Translations under genes and position numbers: made by a program
Notes under the pieces: generated by a model
Database searches by the model: none
What the model was told of the DNA's origin: nothing
What the model saw: only the letters and a program-made list of their open reading frames with translations
Part shown: positions 1 to 10,019 of the stretch, in pieces
Layout: every line of letters starts with the position of its first letter
Position numbering within the stretch: the stretch's first letter is position 1
Assembly (NCBI GenBank): GCA_964016985.1
Contig: OZ024823.1
Span: forward strand, 38,359,687 to 38,423,686
DNA from: Anodontia alba
Lineage: Eukaryota > Mollusca > Bivalvia > Lucinida > Lucinidae
Length of the DNA stretch: 64,000 nucleotides
Direction: 5' to 3'

Positions 1-560
1 CTGCCATCTGCTACAATTCTACGCAACGAACTTAGCCCTTTACACCTAGTCCATCTATGAGGTGTGCCAACACCAGCAGGATTTTTTCTCAACAACAGGA
101 GGGGTCATGTAACTCAGTTTATTTACAAATGGCGCCCTGTCCGACCGACGATGCGATGATCAGTTAAAAAGTAACAGTGGTTTAATTTTTGGAATTTATC
201 CAGCAAAAAAAAAACGGTCCATAATAATTAGTATTAAAAACTCAGCTACTACAAACCGCCGATCTACCAGCGTGGCAGACCTTAAAATCTTCATTTTTTT
301 AATCGGAATTTTTCGGGTATTTTCTTTAATTTTCAGACACAGCATTTTTTTTAAAATTATATTTTCCGAAATATTCGGACAAAAAATAAAATAATTATTT
401 TAATGTGTCCGAAAATATATGGTAAATATGGTAACTCCCAAAATAATTGGTGGATTTTACCCTAAATCGAACTTGACCTACATTTTATAATTATATACCT
501 GTGCATAAAATTTCAATCCAATACACTAATCCTTTCAAAAGATAATGCATGGAAACCAAT
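1..560. other. AT-rich sequence, no gene seen
   Basis: No open frame or recognisable domain. The first bases (ATCTGCTACAATT) match the outer edge of the foldback hairpin family found at 561-710 and elsewhere, so the window probably opens inside a copy. Confidence 0.5.
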
Positions 561-710
561 TTCAGCAGACGACGTTTTGAAATCCTTATCTTATTTTTCC
601 CAGAAAACAGGTTTTGACATTTCATGCAAATTATCTCAATGTACTTGAAATATCAAAGCCTATTTTCTGGGAAAGCTAAGAAAAAATTCATTGATTTGTT
701 GTCTGCTGAA
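561..710. repeat. Foldback MITE, AGCAGAC family (copy 1)
   Basis: Imperfect hairpin of about 150 bp. The ends TTCAGCAGAC and GTCTGCTGAA are inverted, and the stem carries CCCAGAAAACAGGTTTTGACAT opposed by a matching TATTTTCTGGG strand (shown here in part). Related copies lie at 4331-4455, 6190-6380 and 46081-46270. No coding capacity; a non-autonomous DNA element is the likeliest origin. Confidence 0.6.
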
Positions 711-979
711 TTAACCCAGAGGGTGGAAAAGGTTAAGAGGAATGGATGTACGTGGTAGAGTTTCTGCCATGTTTTAACTCTCTGCCGCTAGTGGCAACTT
801 TTGTCATCTGCTGATAACCTTTGCAAACAGTTTGGACCCAGATCAGGCCCAACAAAATGTCAAGCCTGACCTGGATCCAAACTGTTTGATACTCTGATGG
901 TATTCCTGAAAGATTTTTTTTTTAAATCATCATATCATCGTCCTAATCAGATTTTTGATTAACATGCAGGTACAGGGGC
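711..979. other. Spacer with a short GATCCAGATCAG-type hairpin
   Basis: Nothing coding. At 818-884 there is a short inverted pair built on CAAACAGTTTGGACCCAGAT, the same core hairpin that sits inside the TTAA-flanked MITEs of this window. Confidence 0.45.
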
Positions 980-1038
980 AACATCCACATCAGTGGGCCC
1001 CCTTCCAGATAGCTGGCTTGCTGTATGTATGGCAGATC

Positions 1039-1891
1039 TCACACCAGATCTCCAGGTATGTCTTTCATGAGGGTTGAAAGCCGAGAGCTTCCACTCTGCA
1101 ATCCCTCTCTGTCAGCTGCTTCCATGTCACCTTTGGCCTCCCAGCCCCATGCTTTCCCCTCAACCTGTGTGTGAACGGCTGTCTTGACTGCACCATTGGA
1201 GCGTTCCACATGTCCATACCAGCGGAGCCTTCTCTCCTTCAGAATGAGGTCCAGATCCTCAATGCCAAATCGCGCAAGTAGCTCACTGGACCTGGTGGTG
1301 ACAATGTCTTGCAGCCTGGCATTGCAGATCTGTCTGATCATTGCCCTGTCATTCCGCTGCAGCACTGGAGGTTTGGCTTTGTCAATGGCCAAGTCTCAAT
1401 GGCATGGAGTATTGCGCTCCGCACACAAGAGCTGTACACACAGCCTCTTGAAAGAGAGGTGGCTTGAAGAGAGAACTGGTAGCAGCCCCTTTAACTTCTT
1501 CCAGTCGGTTTTCACATGTGTTGTGGTTGAAAGTTCACAGCCACCTGCTGCTGAGAGCATGTCTCCTAGGTACCAAAACAAAGCTACAACCTCCAACTTG
1601 TCAGGTCCGACCTGGACTTCCTTCTGTGGTCTACCTTCGAAGAGCCTTGCAGTTCCCTGGCACCGTCAGTTCCCTGTAGTCAGGGTCCTTGAGCCCACTG
1701 CATTTCTTGAGCACCCAGTGCTTGCAGCCGTTGCAGAAGATGCTTTTGATGCCCACTCCAGTGCAACAGACAGCACATGGAAACTCGCCTGAACTCTGCA
1801 GGAGGTCCAGGCCCCTACCACAGATCATGATCTTTGTCTTTCCTGCATTTACTCTCAGTCCTTGCTTTTCCATTGCTTCTTCCCAAGTCAA
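1039..1891 (-). pseudogene. LINE C-terminal region with Cys/His cluster
   Basis: Three frame segments (about 1631-1891, 1396-1596 and 1039-1392). The first has LRVNAGKTKIMICG followed by a Cys/His cluster, CAVC then FCNGCKHWVLKKCSG, with the spacing of a PHD/RING-like zinc finger. The second has LEVVALFWYLGDMLSAAGGC, and the third LQRNDRAMIRQICNARLQDIV and RLRWYGHVERSNGAVKTA. Frameshifts separate the segments. The zinc-binding cluster between RT and thumb is unusual for LINEs in general, though I recall it from this particular family. Confidence 0.7.
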
Positions 1892-2186
1892 GAGCCTCCT
1901 GACACATTCCTCGAGCGATTCAGCAATGATAACAAGGTCATCAAAATAGAGGTCCTTTCAGGGGACCCTAGAGCATAACTCTCATGGTAAGGCTTCAAGC
2001 ACAATGAAGAAGAGTAGCAGGCAGAGTACTGAGCCTCCGTGAACACCGACCTTCACTTCAAACTCTTCACTGTATCCCTAACTCTTCACTGTATCCCTCA
2101 CCAACACGGACATGGCTCCGTGCATTTGCATACATCCCTTGCACCAGTCACACAATCCACTCTTCCACACCAAGTTTTCTCAGCGC

Positions 2187-2744
2187 CTACCAAATAACCT
2201 TCAAAGGTACTCGATCAAACGCCTTCTCCAGGTCTACAAAAGCCATGTAGAGTCTCTTGTTGGCAGCTAGATACTTCTCTTGCAGCTGCCTGACAATAAA
2301 AATTGCGTCTTTTGTGCCTCTGCCTGGGACGAAACCAAACTGGGAATCATAGATTGACACTAACTGTCTGATGAGACTGTCCACAATCCTCTCCCAGACT
2401 TTCATGACCTGCTCTGTCAGCTTGAGACCGCCACAGTTGTCCCTTTCCAATGTGTCCCCCTTTCCCTTGTGGAGACAGACAATGAAACTCTGCTCCCAGT
2501 CAGGGGGTACCTTGCCATCATGAATGACTACAGCTGCGAGGTCACGGATCATGGAGGCGCCCATGTCACCGGCTGCTCGTATCATCTCCACCACTATGCC
2601 TGATGGGCCCGGTGCTTTGCCCACCTTCATCTGTGAGATAGCCTTCTTAACCATATCAATGGTGATTGGGATAGGCAGGCCTTCCACCGGTGATTGATAA
2701 GATCTGGTCTGGGTCCCAGTCAAACTCAACGTTAAGAAGCTCAA
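2187..2744 (-). pseudogene. LINE reverse transcriptase, N-terminal block
   Basis: From about residue 25 the frame reads as RT fingers/palm: ISQMKVGKAPGPSGIVVEMI, KVPPDWEQSFIVCLHKGKGD, SQFGFVPGRGTKDAIF, and AFVDLEKAFDRVPLKVIW, which holds the first catalytic Asp. The frame then stops. Downstream, out of frame near 1939-1953, the second catalytic pair is still legible as LYFDDLVI, so the normal YADD has become YFDD. Relict of an RTE-like element. Confidence 0.8.
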
Positions 2745-3018
2745 AAACTTTCTCTATCCACTCTTCCGCCATAAACACTCCTACACCAGCAGTGCCTTTG
2801 TCGTTTGCGGACCAGTAGAGCTTGTACCTGGTGTCCTTGGCCTTGATTGTATGGCAGCTGCTACCATGGTATCTGGTCTCCTGCATGCAGCAGACATCCA
2901 CTTTCCTGCGGGATAGTATTTCCACTACCTCGCAAACTCTTCCTCTCAGAGTGTTCACACTGAGTGTTCCCACCCTGAATTTCCTCAGGTGCTTGCTTGA
3001 TTCACTACAATGTCCCAC
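2656..3018 (-). pseudogene. LINE endonuclease (APE type), N-terminal half only
   Basis: The frame reads as the first half of an APE-like endonuclease. It has FRVGTLSVNTLRGRVCEVVE, then VDVCCMQETRY with the catalytic Glu of the QE motif, and the GTAGVGVFM strand. The recognisable part ends near 2700. The catalytic GDFN and SDH motifs expected further on are absent because the element jumps into the RT region. It cannot encode an active nuclease. Confidence 0.7.
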
Positions 3019-3110
3019 ACCTGACAGGAGGCTAAGCCGGAGATGTTACCAACAGAACTTTGATGTCTGTTGGCACCGCCTAACTCTGATTCTATCATCG
3101 TGATTGCCAT

Positions 3111-3812
3111 GAAAGATTTTGGAACAAAAATTTTTACAGGATCACCTATCCTAGCTGACGTCCCAACTCAGTTCTTTAATGGCATCTGTGCATGCATGCC
3201 GTTCCCGCACTCGGGCAGTGTGCTTTGCCGTTGTCCTTAAAAAGAAAGGATCGTCCGCAAAACCACAATAGCTAGAACACCAAGCCATCGGTCTGTAGAT
3301 GACTGCTGCCTAGGTCTGTCATCCAGGTTGTCGCAGTCTCGTAACTCTGAAGGTGTGGAGGCAACTGTGATAGAGGGCAGCCTCACATTCCCACACTCAT
3401 GTTGAGCTGGATTCAGTTTTACGTCATACCCAAGATCTAAAAAGTTAGTTTAAAAAAATATCCACAGACTACAAAAAAAGCATGCAAAATTACCCAGCAT
3501 GCAAAGAGTTAAAGAGAACACAACTGTGATTTCATGCTTGCTTTCCTGCACACAAAGCCTCTTCTGAAGATGGGTCTACTCCCAATGGATGCATGCTTTT
3601 TTCCCTTAGAGTAGACCCCTTTTCAGAATAGAGGTGAAACAATTTTGAAAGAGTTGTCTCTCTTGACATTCTATCTCTTCCCCATAGGTTACAGCACATA
3701 AGGAAAGAAACATTTTCATACAGTACCTGTTTTATTTGCCTGTAGATGCATTAAAGAAAAAACAAAAAAAATAGCTATAATACATGACCACAATCTAAAG
3801 CAAAAAGTTGCA

Positions 3813-3814
<2 letters not shown>
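3111..3814. other. No gene; possible LINE 5' flank
   Basis: Non-coding. The GC-richer stretch to about 3430 may be the 5' untranslated part of the LINE at 980-3110. The rest is ordinary AT-rich spacer. Confidence 0.35.

Positions 3815-3893
<79 letters not shown>
3815..3893. repeat. (GT)n microsatellite
   Basis: About 79 bp of nearly uninterrupted GT. Confidence 0.97.
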
Positions 3894-3899
<6 letters not shown>

Positions 3900-4130
3900 T
3901 TTTATGTATGGATGTGCATGTGTGTTTTAACCATTATGAATTAACTTGAGTTTTATGTTGAGTTGAGTTTTATGATGCAATCCAGAAAATTCACTTAATG
4001 CAAAACTTTGACGCAAATGCTAACAAGTTTTCTAAGTTTGTGACCTTGACCTTTGGTCTGCAACAGCAACAGCACGATGATATCAATAGACCTGTATGCT
4101 GTATCCACCTTGTAATAATTTAACCTTTAA

Positions 4131-4314
4131 CCCTTACCCTGCTGTTCACGACAACCCCTACCTTTGCAAACAGTGTAGATCCAGATCAGATGGCAGGATC
4201 TACACTGTTTGTCATTCAGTTTGTGAATTTGAACGAAAACATTATATAGTATAATCTGATTGGTTGATAGTCAGAAATGGGTGTGGCTAATTAAATTATT
4301 CAGCAGGATAAGGG
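4131..4314. mobile_element. TTAA-flanked MITE (piggyBac-like), copy 1
   Basis: 184 bp between TTAA at 4127-4130 and TTAA at 4315-4318. The ends CCCTTACCCTGCTG and CAGCAGGATAAGGG are inverted. The interior carries the GATCCAGATCAG hairpin. TTAA target duplications are the mark of piggyBac-superfamily transposition; no transposase is present, so it would depend on an enzyme made elsewhere. Confidence 0.7.
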
Positions 4315-4330
4315 TTAAGGCACCAATGAC

Positions 4331-4455
4331 AACTGCAGCAGACAACATTTTGATTATTTTGAATTATTTTTCAGAGAAAATAGAACTTGACGTATTATGA
4401 TATCAAGTCTTATTTTCTCTGAAAAATAATAATATGTCATCTGCTACAATTTTGC
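4331..4455. repeat. Foldback MITE, AGCAGAC family (copy 2)
   Basis: Hairpin with ATTTTTCAGAGAAAATAGA opposed by TATTTTCTCTGAAAAATAAT. Outer ends GCAGCAGACAA and TCATCTGCTACA. Same family as 561-710. Confidence 0.6.
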
Positions 4456-4563
4456 TTGGTGTCATATATCGACAAGATAAAGTGAACACTTGCTGAAATA
4501 TCAGTAAGCAAAGCAAAACAACTTAACCTAAAACTTTGACATGAATGCAAAGAAAATTTGTCA

Positions 4564-4647
4564 GTTTGTGGCCTTGACCTCTGCTCTGCAGCAGCAGCAA
4601 CATCATGTTGCTGCTACTGCAGAGCAAAGGTTCAAGGCCACAGACTT
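4564..4647. repeat. Palindrome with Gln/Leu-like CAG/CTG core
   Basis: Inverted pair: TGGCCTTGACCTCTGCTCTG on the left and a matching CAGAGCAAAGGTTCAAGGCCA on the right, with GCAGCAGCAACATCATGTTG at the turn. Non-coding foldback. Confidence 0.6.
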
Positions 4648-4841
4648 ATCCACTCTATAGTAATATTAACCATACATTAACAAAAGTGAATACTTTCAGA
4701 ATTTTAAACATGCAAAAATAAAAATGTGAAACAATAATATCCTGCCACTATCGTGTGGTGGACAGATAACTTTGTCAAATACTGACGAAATTTGCCCATT
4801 AGCAATCCCAAACAAGACCTCTAAATCAATTGATATTTACT

Positions 4842-5427
4842 TGTTTGTTTGTGTTGTGGTTTTATGGCCCAGTCAACCCAATGGGGGTCATGTCGAGTGT
4901 GGTCAGTTTACCTAACCACAGGTTTACTGGGCAGGCTTAGTCCTCTAAGCGGTTAACCAGTATTGTGCACATTCTTTTGCCAGAAACTGACAACTGCCCT
5001 TCTTGAATCAGCGGAAGGGAGAGAATGACCGTAGAAAATATTTCATGACCAATCTCTACGAAAGTTTGTTTGTGTTGAGGTTTTATGGCCCAATCAACCC
5101 AGTGGGGTCATGTCGAGCGCGGTCAGTTTACCTAACCACACGTTTACTGGGCAGGCTTAGTCCTCTAAGCAGTTAACCAGTATTGTGCACATCCTTTCAC
5201 CAGAAACTGACAACTGCCTTTCTTGAATCAGCGGAAGGAAGAGAATGACCGTAGAAAATATTTCATGATCAATCTCTACGAAAGAATGTTGCTGACCTCG
5301 GCGGGGTTTGAACCCGTGACCTCCTGGTCTCCAATCGGACGGCGCATCCAACTGTGCCACGAAAGAATGTTGCGGACCTCGGTGGGGGTCGAACCTGCGA
5401 CCTCCTGGTCTCCAGTCGGACGCACTT
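4842..5427 (-). mobile_element. SINE dimer with a doubled tRNA-like head
   Basis: Two copies of the window's commonest SINE lie head to tail on the minus strand: a head-less body (4842-5064) and a complete copy (5065-5427). The complete copy carries the tRNA-like head twice, near 5288-5360 and 5365-5425, each with a pol III box-B-like segment (minus strand GGTTCGACCCCC / GGTTCAAACCCC). The whole composite is flanked by the perfect 12-bp repeat TTGATATTTACT (4830-4841, 5428-5439), so it behaved as one insertion unit. The central body with CAGTTGTCAGTTTCTGG may be a V-SINE/RUDI-type domain; that name is tentative. Confidence 0.75.
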
Positions 5428-5782
5428 TTGATATTTACTCAAATTAAGTTCCAGAAAGGAAACTTCGTTCATGTAGTGGGCAGATAACAGTCAAAAATCG
5501 ACAAAATTTGCCCATTAGCAGTCCAAAGCCTCTCACCCCTGATATAGCTGTACATAAAATTTGAATAAAATCCATCAAAAACTATTCAAGTTACAGAGCA
5601 AAAACTAAGTCCTGATGGATGGACAGGCAGATGGGTGGATGGACACTTCAACGGGAAAACAGAATACTCCACCACTATCATGTGGTGGGGTATAAAAACT
5701 CATTCTCAAGGGGGACAAATACTTTCTTAAAACTTTAATTCATTGGATAATCTTTGAACAACATTTTACATCTGCTAAACAA

Positions 5783-6001
5783 TTCTCTTTGTTTGTTTGT
5801 TTGTGTTGAGGTTTTACGGCCCAGTCAACCCAATGGGGTCATGTCAAGCGCAGTCAGTTTACCTAACTACACGTTTACTGGGCAGGCTTAGTCCTCTAAG
5901 CGGTTAACCAGTATTGTGCACATTCTTTCGCCAGAAACTGACAACTGCCCTTCTTGAATCAGCGGAAGGGAGAGAAGGACCAAAGAAAATATTTCATGAT
6001 C
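5783..6001 (-). mobile_element. SINE body copy, head truncated
   Basis: Same SINE as at 4842-5427: tail TTTGTTTGTTTGTTTGTG, body through ATTTCATGATCA. The tRNA-derived head is missing, as expected for 5' truncation during target-primed insertion. Confidence 0.75.
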
Positions 6002-6189
6002 AAAATTTTATTTGTTAACTATGATATCTAAAAACCATAAAAGCAATTTTGAAATATTCAAACCTCAATTACTTACTTATTTTTCATCTGATTTTGATAA
6101 AATTTGCATAGAATCATTTGGTTTGTCAAGATCTTTCATTGCAGATACATTTTTTGCCAACCCTGCTTTTCCCTTCAACATGTTTAAAG

Positions 6190-6380
6190 CCTAGCACTCT
6201 GGGTAAAATTTTTCAGCAGACAATAAATTCAAATATTTTTTCTTATTTTTCCCAGAAAGCATGTTTTGACATTTCATGCAAATTGTCTCTAGTGGAGACA
6301 ATTTGTATGAAATGCCAAATGCTGTTTTCTGAAAAAAAAAAATAAGAAAAATACCATCAACCAGTCGTCTGCTATATTTG
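6190..6380. repeat. Foldback MITE, AGCAGAC family (copy 3)
   Basis: Starts GCACTCTGGGTAAAAT, then TTCAGCAGACAA. The stem TTCATGCAAATTGTCTC is opposed by GAGACAATTTGTATGAA, and it closes with GTCGTCTGCTA. This is one of the best-preserved members of the family. Confidence 0.65.
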
Positions 6381-6837
6381 CAAGACAGTGGTAAAGATTA
6401 ATATAATGAACATTTGATTCAATACTTTTTGGCCTAATTTTTACTTTTTATGCAGTTGTTTCTTAAAATAGTTTGTGGATTGGCTCACAATGAAGACTGT
6501 GATCACTGATCTGGGTCTGCACTGTTTGCACATGCCACTTTGTCATAAACATTGGTGCACAAAAATTTAGGAAATTTACAGTATCCATAGGAGATATATC
6601 ATGTATGAGCATTGAAAGTGCCATAAATCGTACTTACTAGTGCTGTTTCCTTTCTTTTTAGCATTCTTGTTTCTTATATCTTGGCTGTAAACAGAAAATT
6701 ACAAATTGCAACTTCAGTTTACATGTACTGGTTAACATTAAATATAGGGTTTTAGCTCACTATATATTTAAGATACTTTTTACAACCATATGTATTGATA
6801 CTTTTCTTCTGTCTGAACAAAAGCATATGTGCATACG

Positions 6838-7140
6838 TTTAGTTTGGTTTGCAGTATAACGGCCCAATCAACACTGTTAAAGTCATGTAGAGTCAGTCAG
6901 TTTACCAAACAACACTTTTCCTGGGCATACTATTTAAGTCCTCTAAGCAGTTAACCAGTAGTTGTGCACATTCTTTTTCCAGAAATTGACAACTGTTTTT
7001 CTTATATCAGCAGAAGAGAGAGCATGACAGTACAAAATATTTCATGATCAATCTCCATGAAAAAATATTGCCGTACCCAGCAGGGATCAAACCTGTGAAT
7101 GCCTGATCATCAGTCGGATGCGCATCCAACCGAGTCATTG
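6838..7140 (-). mobile_element. Diverged full-length SINE
   Basis: An old copy of the same SINE. The body and tRNA-like head (near 7075-7135, minus strand GGTTTGATCCCT in the box-B position) are legible, but it has many substitutions, including CACTGTTAAAGTCATG where younger copies have CCAATGGGGTCATG. Confidence 0.65.
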
Positions 7141-7409
7141 ATTCTGACCCAAAAACATGTCTTCGAGCATATGTGGACATAGAAGGCCCAGATCAGACTA
7201 CACATCCGTGCAGTCTGATCAGGGCCTTCGCTGTCCACTAACAGAATCTTTGGATACTACAGAATGTATGAATGGGAGCAAAGGCCCTGATAAAACTGCA
7301 TGTGCAGGATAATCCGAATCAGCACATGTTCAAAGGCACTTTTTGCTTGACATGTTCCATATACTGCTGGTACTTATTGATCACTCCATAGCCTTATCTG
7401 GAACTATGA

Positions 7410-7475
7410 TATTTATCTGATTGGCTGATAATCAGAAATGGGTGTGGCTAATTGAATTATTCAGCAGGATAAGGG
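7410..7475. mobile_element. TTAA MITE, one end only
   Basis: Right half of the piggyBac-like MITE: CAGAAATGGGTGTGGCTAAT then CAGCAGGATAAGGG and TTAA at 7476-7479. The left end is absent. Confidence 0.55.
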
Positions 7476-7778
7476 TTAATCACTTACCACACTTCTCCTG
7501 AAGTTGAAATAGTCCATTCTACAACCTCTTGATGTGTCTAAAATATTGCTGTATGTATGGCAGACAGTGCAGACCCTGATCATTCCAATGTTCTATACTG
7601 TTTGCAAAGGCCTATCTGTTCCAATACTTAGGGTTATTACCATGATCAACTGGTCTTCAAGTTTTAGAACAAGTACCGAAAGAAAAATTTGTTTTTCTTA
7701 CCACCATACCATATATTTCCAGCTAAGAGGGGTATCCATATATAATATTTTACTTATTTCTCCATGAAAATACACCAC

Positions 7779-7962
7779 AACCTCTTTATTACACTATTGT
7801 TGGGGTCCAAAGCTTAAGCCGTGTTTAGTTATATCCAAAAAAAAATGTATAGATTATACAGAAAAATGACCATTTATGGTCATTTTTCTATATAATCTAT
7901 ACATTTTTGGGATCCATCTTTGAACCGTGTTGTATGATCCAAAACCGTGTTATAAAGAGGTT
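7779..7962. repeat. MITE with AACCTCTTTAT ends
   Basis: The ends AACCTCTTTATTACAC and GTGTTATAAAGAGGTT are inverted. The inner stem ATGTATAGATTATACAG opposes TATATAATCTATACAT around ACCATTTATGGT. Non-coding hairpin element of about 184 bp. Confidence 0.6.
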
Positions 7963-8042
7963 AATGTGTATATGTTGTGAGTACATATAAGAAGCTCATG
8001 GAGAAATAAGAAAAATATTCCTTGAAAAAGTACCTTATCTCT

Positions 8043-8352
8043 GGGCTCCATAGGGCAGTCAGTAGCACGTCTGACTGCTAGTCCAGGGGGATCGCAAGTT
8101 CAAATCCCTGCCTGACTGGCCACATAACTTTTGTGAACAATGATCATGAAATAATTTCTGCAGTCATTCTCCCACTTCCACTGGTTCAAGAAGGGCAGCT
8201 GTCAGTTACTGGCAAAATTATGTGCACAAGTATTTGGTAACCACATAGAGGACTAAGCCTGCCCAGGAAAAGTGTGAGTAGGTACAATTAACTGACACTC
8301 GACATAACTTTAACAGTGCTGACTGGGCCATAAAAATTCAAATTAAAAAAAA
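8043..8352 (+). mobile_element. SINE, complete, plus strand
   Basis: Opposite orientation to its relatives. The head has a tRNA-like GCAAGTTCAAATCCC box B near 8094. The body has GCAGCTGTCAGTTACTGGC and GAGGACTAAGCCTGCCCAGG, and the 3' end GACTGGGCCATAAAAATTC leads to an A tract. The body wording is closest to the V-SINE/RUDI description I remember, so it may be nearer the ancestral form. Confidence 0.7.
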
Positions 8353-8532
8353 AAAAAGACATTTGCTGCTCAGAATTCTAAAGAAAGGTGAATAGTCCAA
8401 TTTTATTCATCTATTTTTTTTTTTCAATTATTTATCAGTCAGGAGCACAACCTTTACAAGTTAAAATCAAAAGGTAATAAAATACAGTTAACTTTTTTGG
8501 CCACTTTAGCAAATATAACCTATGTTATATTC

Positions 8533-8668
8533 ACATGGGTGAAAGTTCTAAAATTCAAAAATCCTGAAATCCCGGTTTCAAATCCTGAAATGCCAAATTT
8601 GCCTATAAATTATATAGGCACAGCCTGAATCCTGAATCAGAAATAATCCTGAAAACTTTCACCCATGT
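8533..8668. repeat. MITE with ACATGGGTGAAAGTT ends
   Basis: 136 bp with inverted ends ACATGGGTGAAAGTT and AACTTTCACCCATGT. The inside repeats AATCCTGAAAT several times on both sides. No coding potential. Confidence 0.65.
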
Positions 8669-8890
8669 AGTCTGGACTTATTATAGCTTTTATGGACAGA
8701 TGATTTATTCTTCTGAGAGTCATCTTACATAACTATGATTAAAACTCTGTATGTATTGTCTAGAAATGTGTACTTTAGGCTCCCAAAGTTCTGGAAAATT
8801 TGCTATGTTTAACGGCTCCATATTCCTCAAAAATAGACATTTTATTACCTAAGATAGGTTTAAAAAAATATATATGGTATTGATACGATC

Positions 8891-9098
8891 ATAAAATGTC
8901 GCATCTGACAGCCTGTAAAATTTCAGTTAGTCTCATGTTCTGAATTGGGTCAAAACTGAAATGATTTTTATTGTATCTCTGAATTAATGTTGCTAACATT
9001 AATTCAAAAATTCGATAAAAAATCATTCCATTTTTGATCCAGCTAAAAAATGGGAGGCTAACTGAAATTTTACAGGCTGTCAGATGCCACATTTTATG
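8891..9098. repeat. Foldback element, about 40-bp arms
   Basis: Arms 8891-8931 and 9058-9098 are inverted copies built on CAGCCTGTAAAATTTCAGTT; a second inner pair surrounds TAATGTTGCTAACATTA. Any open frame across it is a by-product of the palindrome. Confidence 0.65.
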
Positions 9099-9106
9099 AC
9101 AGTATT

Positions 9107-9454
9107 CAGTGCTCCAGCTAATCCTATATGGAGGGGTGGGCCACCCCTCTTTCCCTTTCCTGCCGCCCCTCTGCCCTTCTTAAGCTGCCTTGTCTTATTT
9201 CAATTCCAAACTTAAAACCCTAAATTTTGGTGAAAATTTCATGAAAATTGAACCAAAATTAAAGATGTTATCAATGTTTAAAGGTCAGTGTTATGTGTAC
9301 TGTATTTTTGAGATATTTATTGTAGAATGGGATTATATTTTGTAACATGTCTTGATACTAAGCACATCACATGACACATGGTGCCCTCATTCTTGAATGA
9401 GTGTGCAAAAAGTGTAGGGTGCCCCTCTGCCCTCAAACCCTAGCTGGAGCACTG
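9107..9454. mobile_element. DNA element with CAGTGCTCCAGCTA ends (uninterrupted copy)
   Basis: 348 bp, bounded by CAGTGCTCCAGCTA and TAGCTGGAGCACTG, with GTATT repeated on both sides (9102-9106, 9455-9459). Non-coding. The CAGTG start recalls hAT-type ends, but the flanking repeat I can see is only 5 bp, so the superfamily is unsettled. A second copy at 17097-18057 carries a SINE, and a remnant end lies near 56256. Confidence 0.7.
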
Positions 9455-9744
9455 GTATTAATACCATATATCAATTTATGAAACCTTTCTTGATAAAAAA
9501 AAAAAATGTCTCCTTTTGAGGAAATTTGGGGCCTTTAAACTTGTTGCAGTTATTTTTGTGTAACTTACTAATTTTCACCCTGACCATGAGACATAACCTA
9601 AATAAGATCTTCTATAATGTCTCTTTGAGATTCCTGGAAATAAGGTAACTTTATAACTGTATTAAGTTTAAAAAAATTAACTTGTAGAGGTAACAGTCCT
9701 TTCATTATGTTTATTTTACGTTTAAACACTTAGCATGCAATGGA

Positions 9745-9890
9745 CAAATTCAGCAGATAAAAACTGATGATGTTGTTTTCTTAATTTTCCAATAAAATAG
9801 GTTTTGACAGTTCAGGCATATCCTCTCCTAAGGAGCTATTTTCATGAATCATCAAATCCTCTTTGCTGGGGAAAATATTTGAACATGTTT
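9745..9890. repeat. Degenerate AGCAGAC-family foldback
   Basis: TTCAGCAGATAA, then AAAATAGGTTTTGACAGTTCA, with a weak opposing strand ATGAATCATCAAATCCTC. A decayed member of the family at 561-710. Confidence 0.45.
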
Positions 9891-9891
9891 T

Positions 9892-9895
<4 letters not shown>

Positions 9896-9951
<56 letters not shown>
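9896..9951. repeat. (CA)n microsatellite
   Basis: About 56 bp of CA. Confidence 0.97.
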
Positions 9952-9953
<2 letters not shown>

Positions 9954-10019
9954 CCATCACATAAGCATCATTAAATGGGCCCTTCACTATTCTTTTTTTC
10001 TTTTTATTTTATGTGTACC

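Larger units (their letters stand above)
980..3110 (-). mobile_element. RTE-like LINE, internally deleted and degenerate
   Basis: A minus-strand non-LTR retrotransposon remnant. In order along the minus strand it has an endonuclease N-terminal half, a reverse transcriptase block, a Cys/His cluster and a C-terminal segment with RLRWYGHVERS, which is typical of RTE-type elements. The endonuclease runs almost directly into the RT linker near 2700, so the second half of the nuclease is missing. Several frameshifts and stops break the rest. The piece from about 3110 to 3430 may be 5' untranslated sequence, but this is not certain. Clade call is from motif style only. Confidence 0.75.

Noticed and set aside
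1184..1792. 202-codon plus-strand open frame
   Set aside because: It lies antisense to the RTE-like LINE C-terminal region and has no domain of its own.
4564..4647. rho-independent-type terminator or riboswitch-like hairpin
   Set aside because: The window is eukaryotic repeat DNA; the hairpin is a foldback repeat with no gene upstream.
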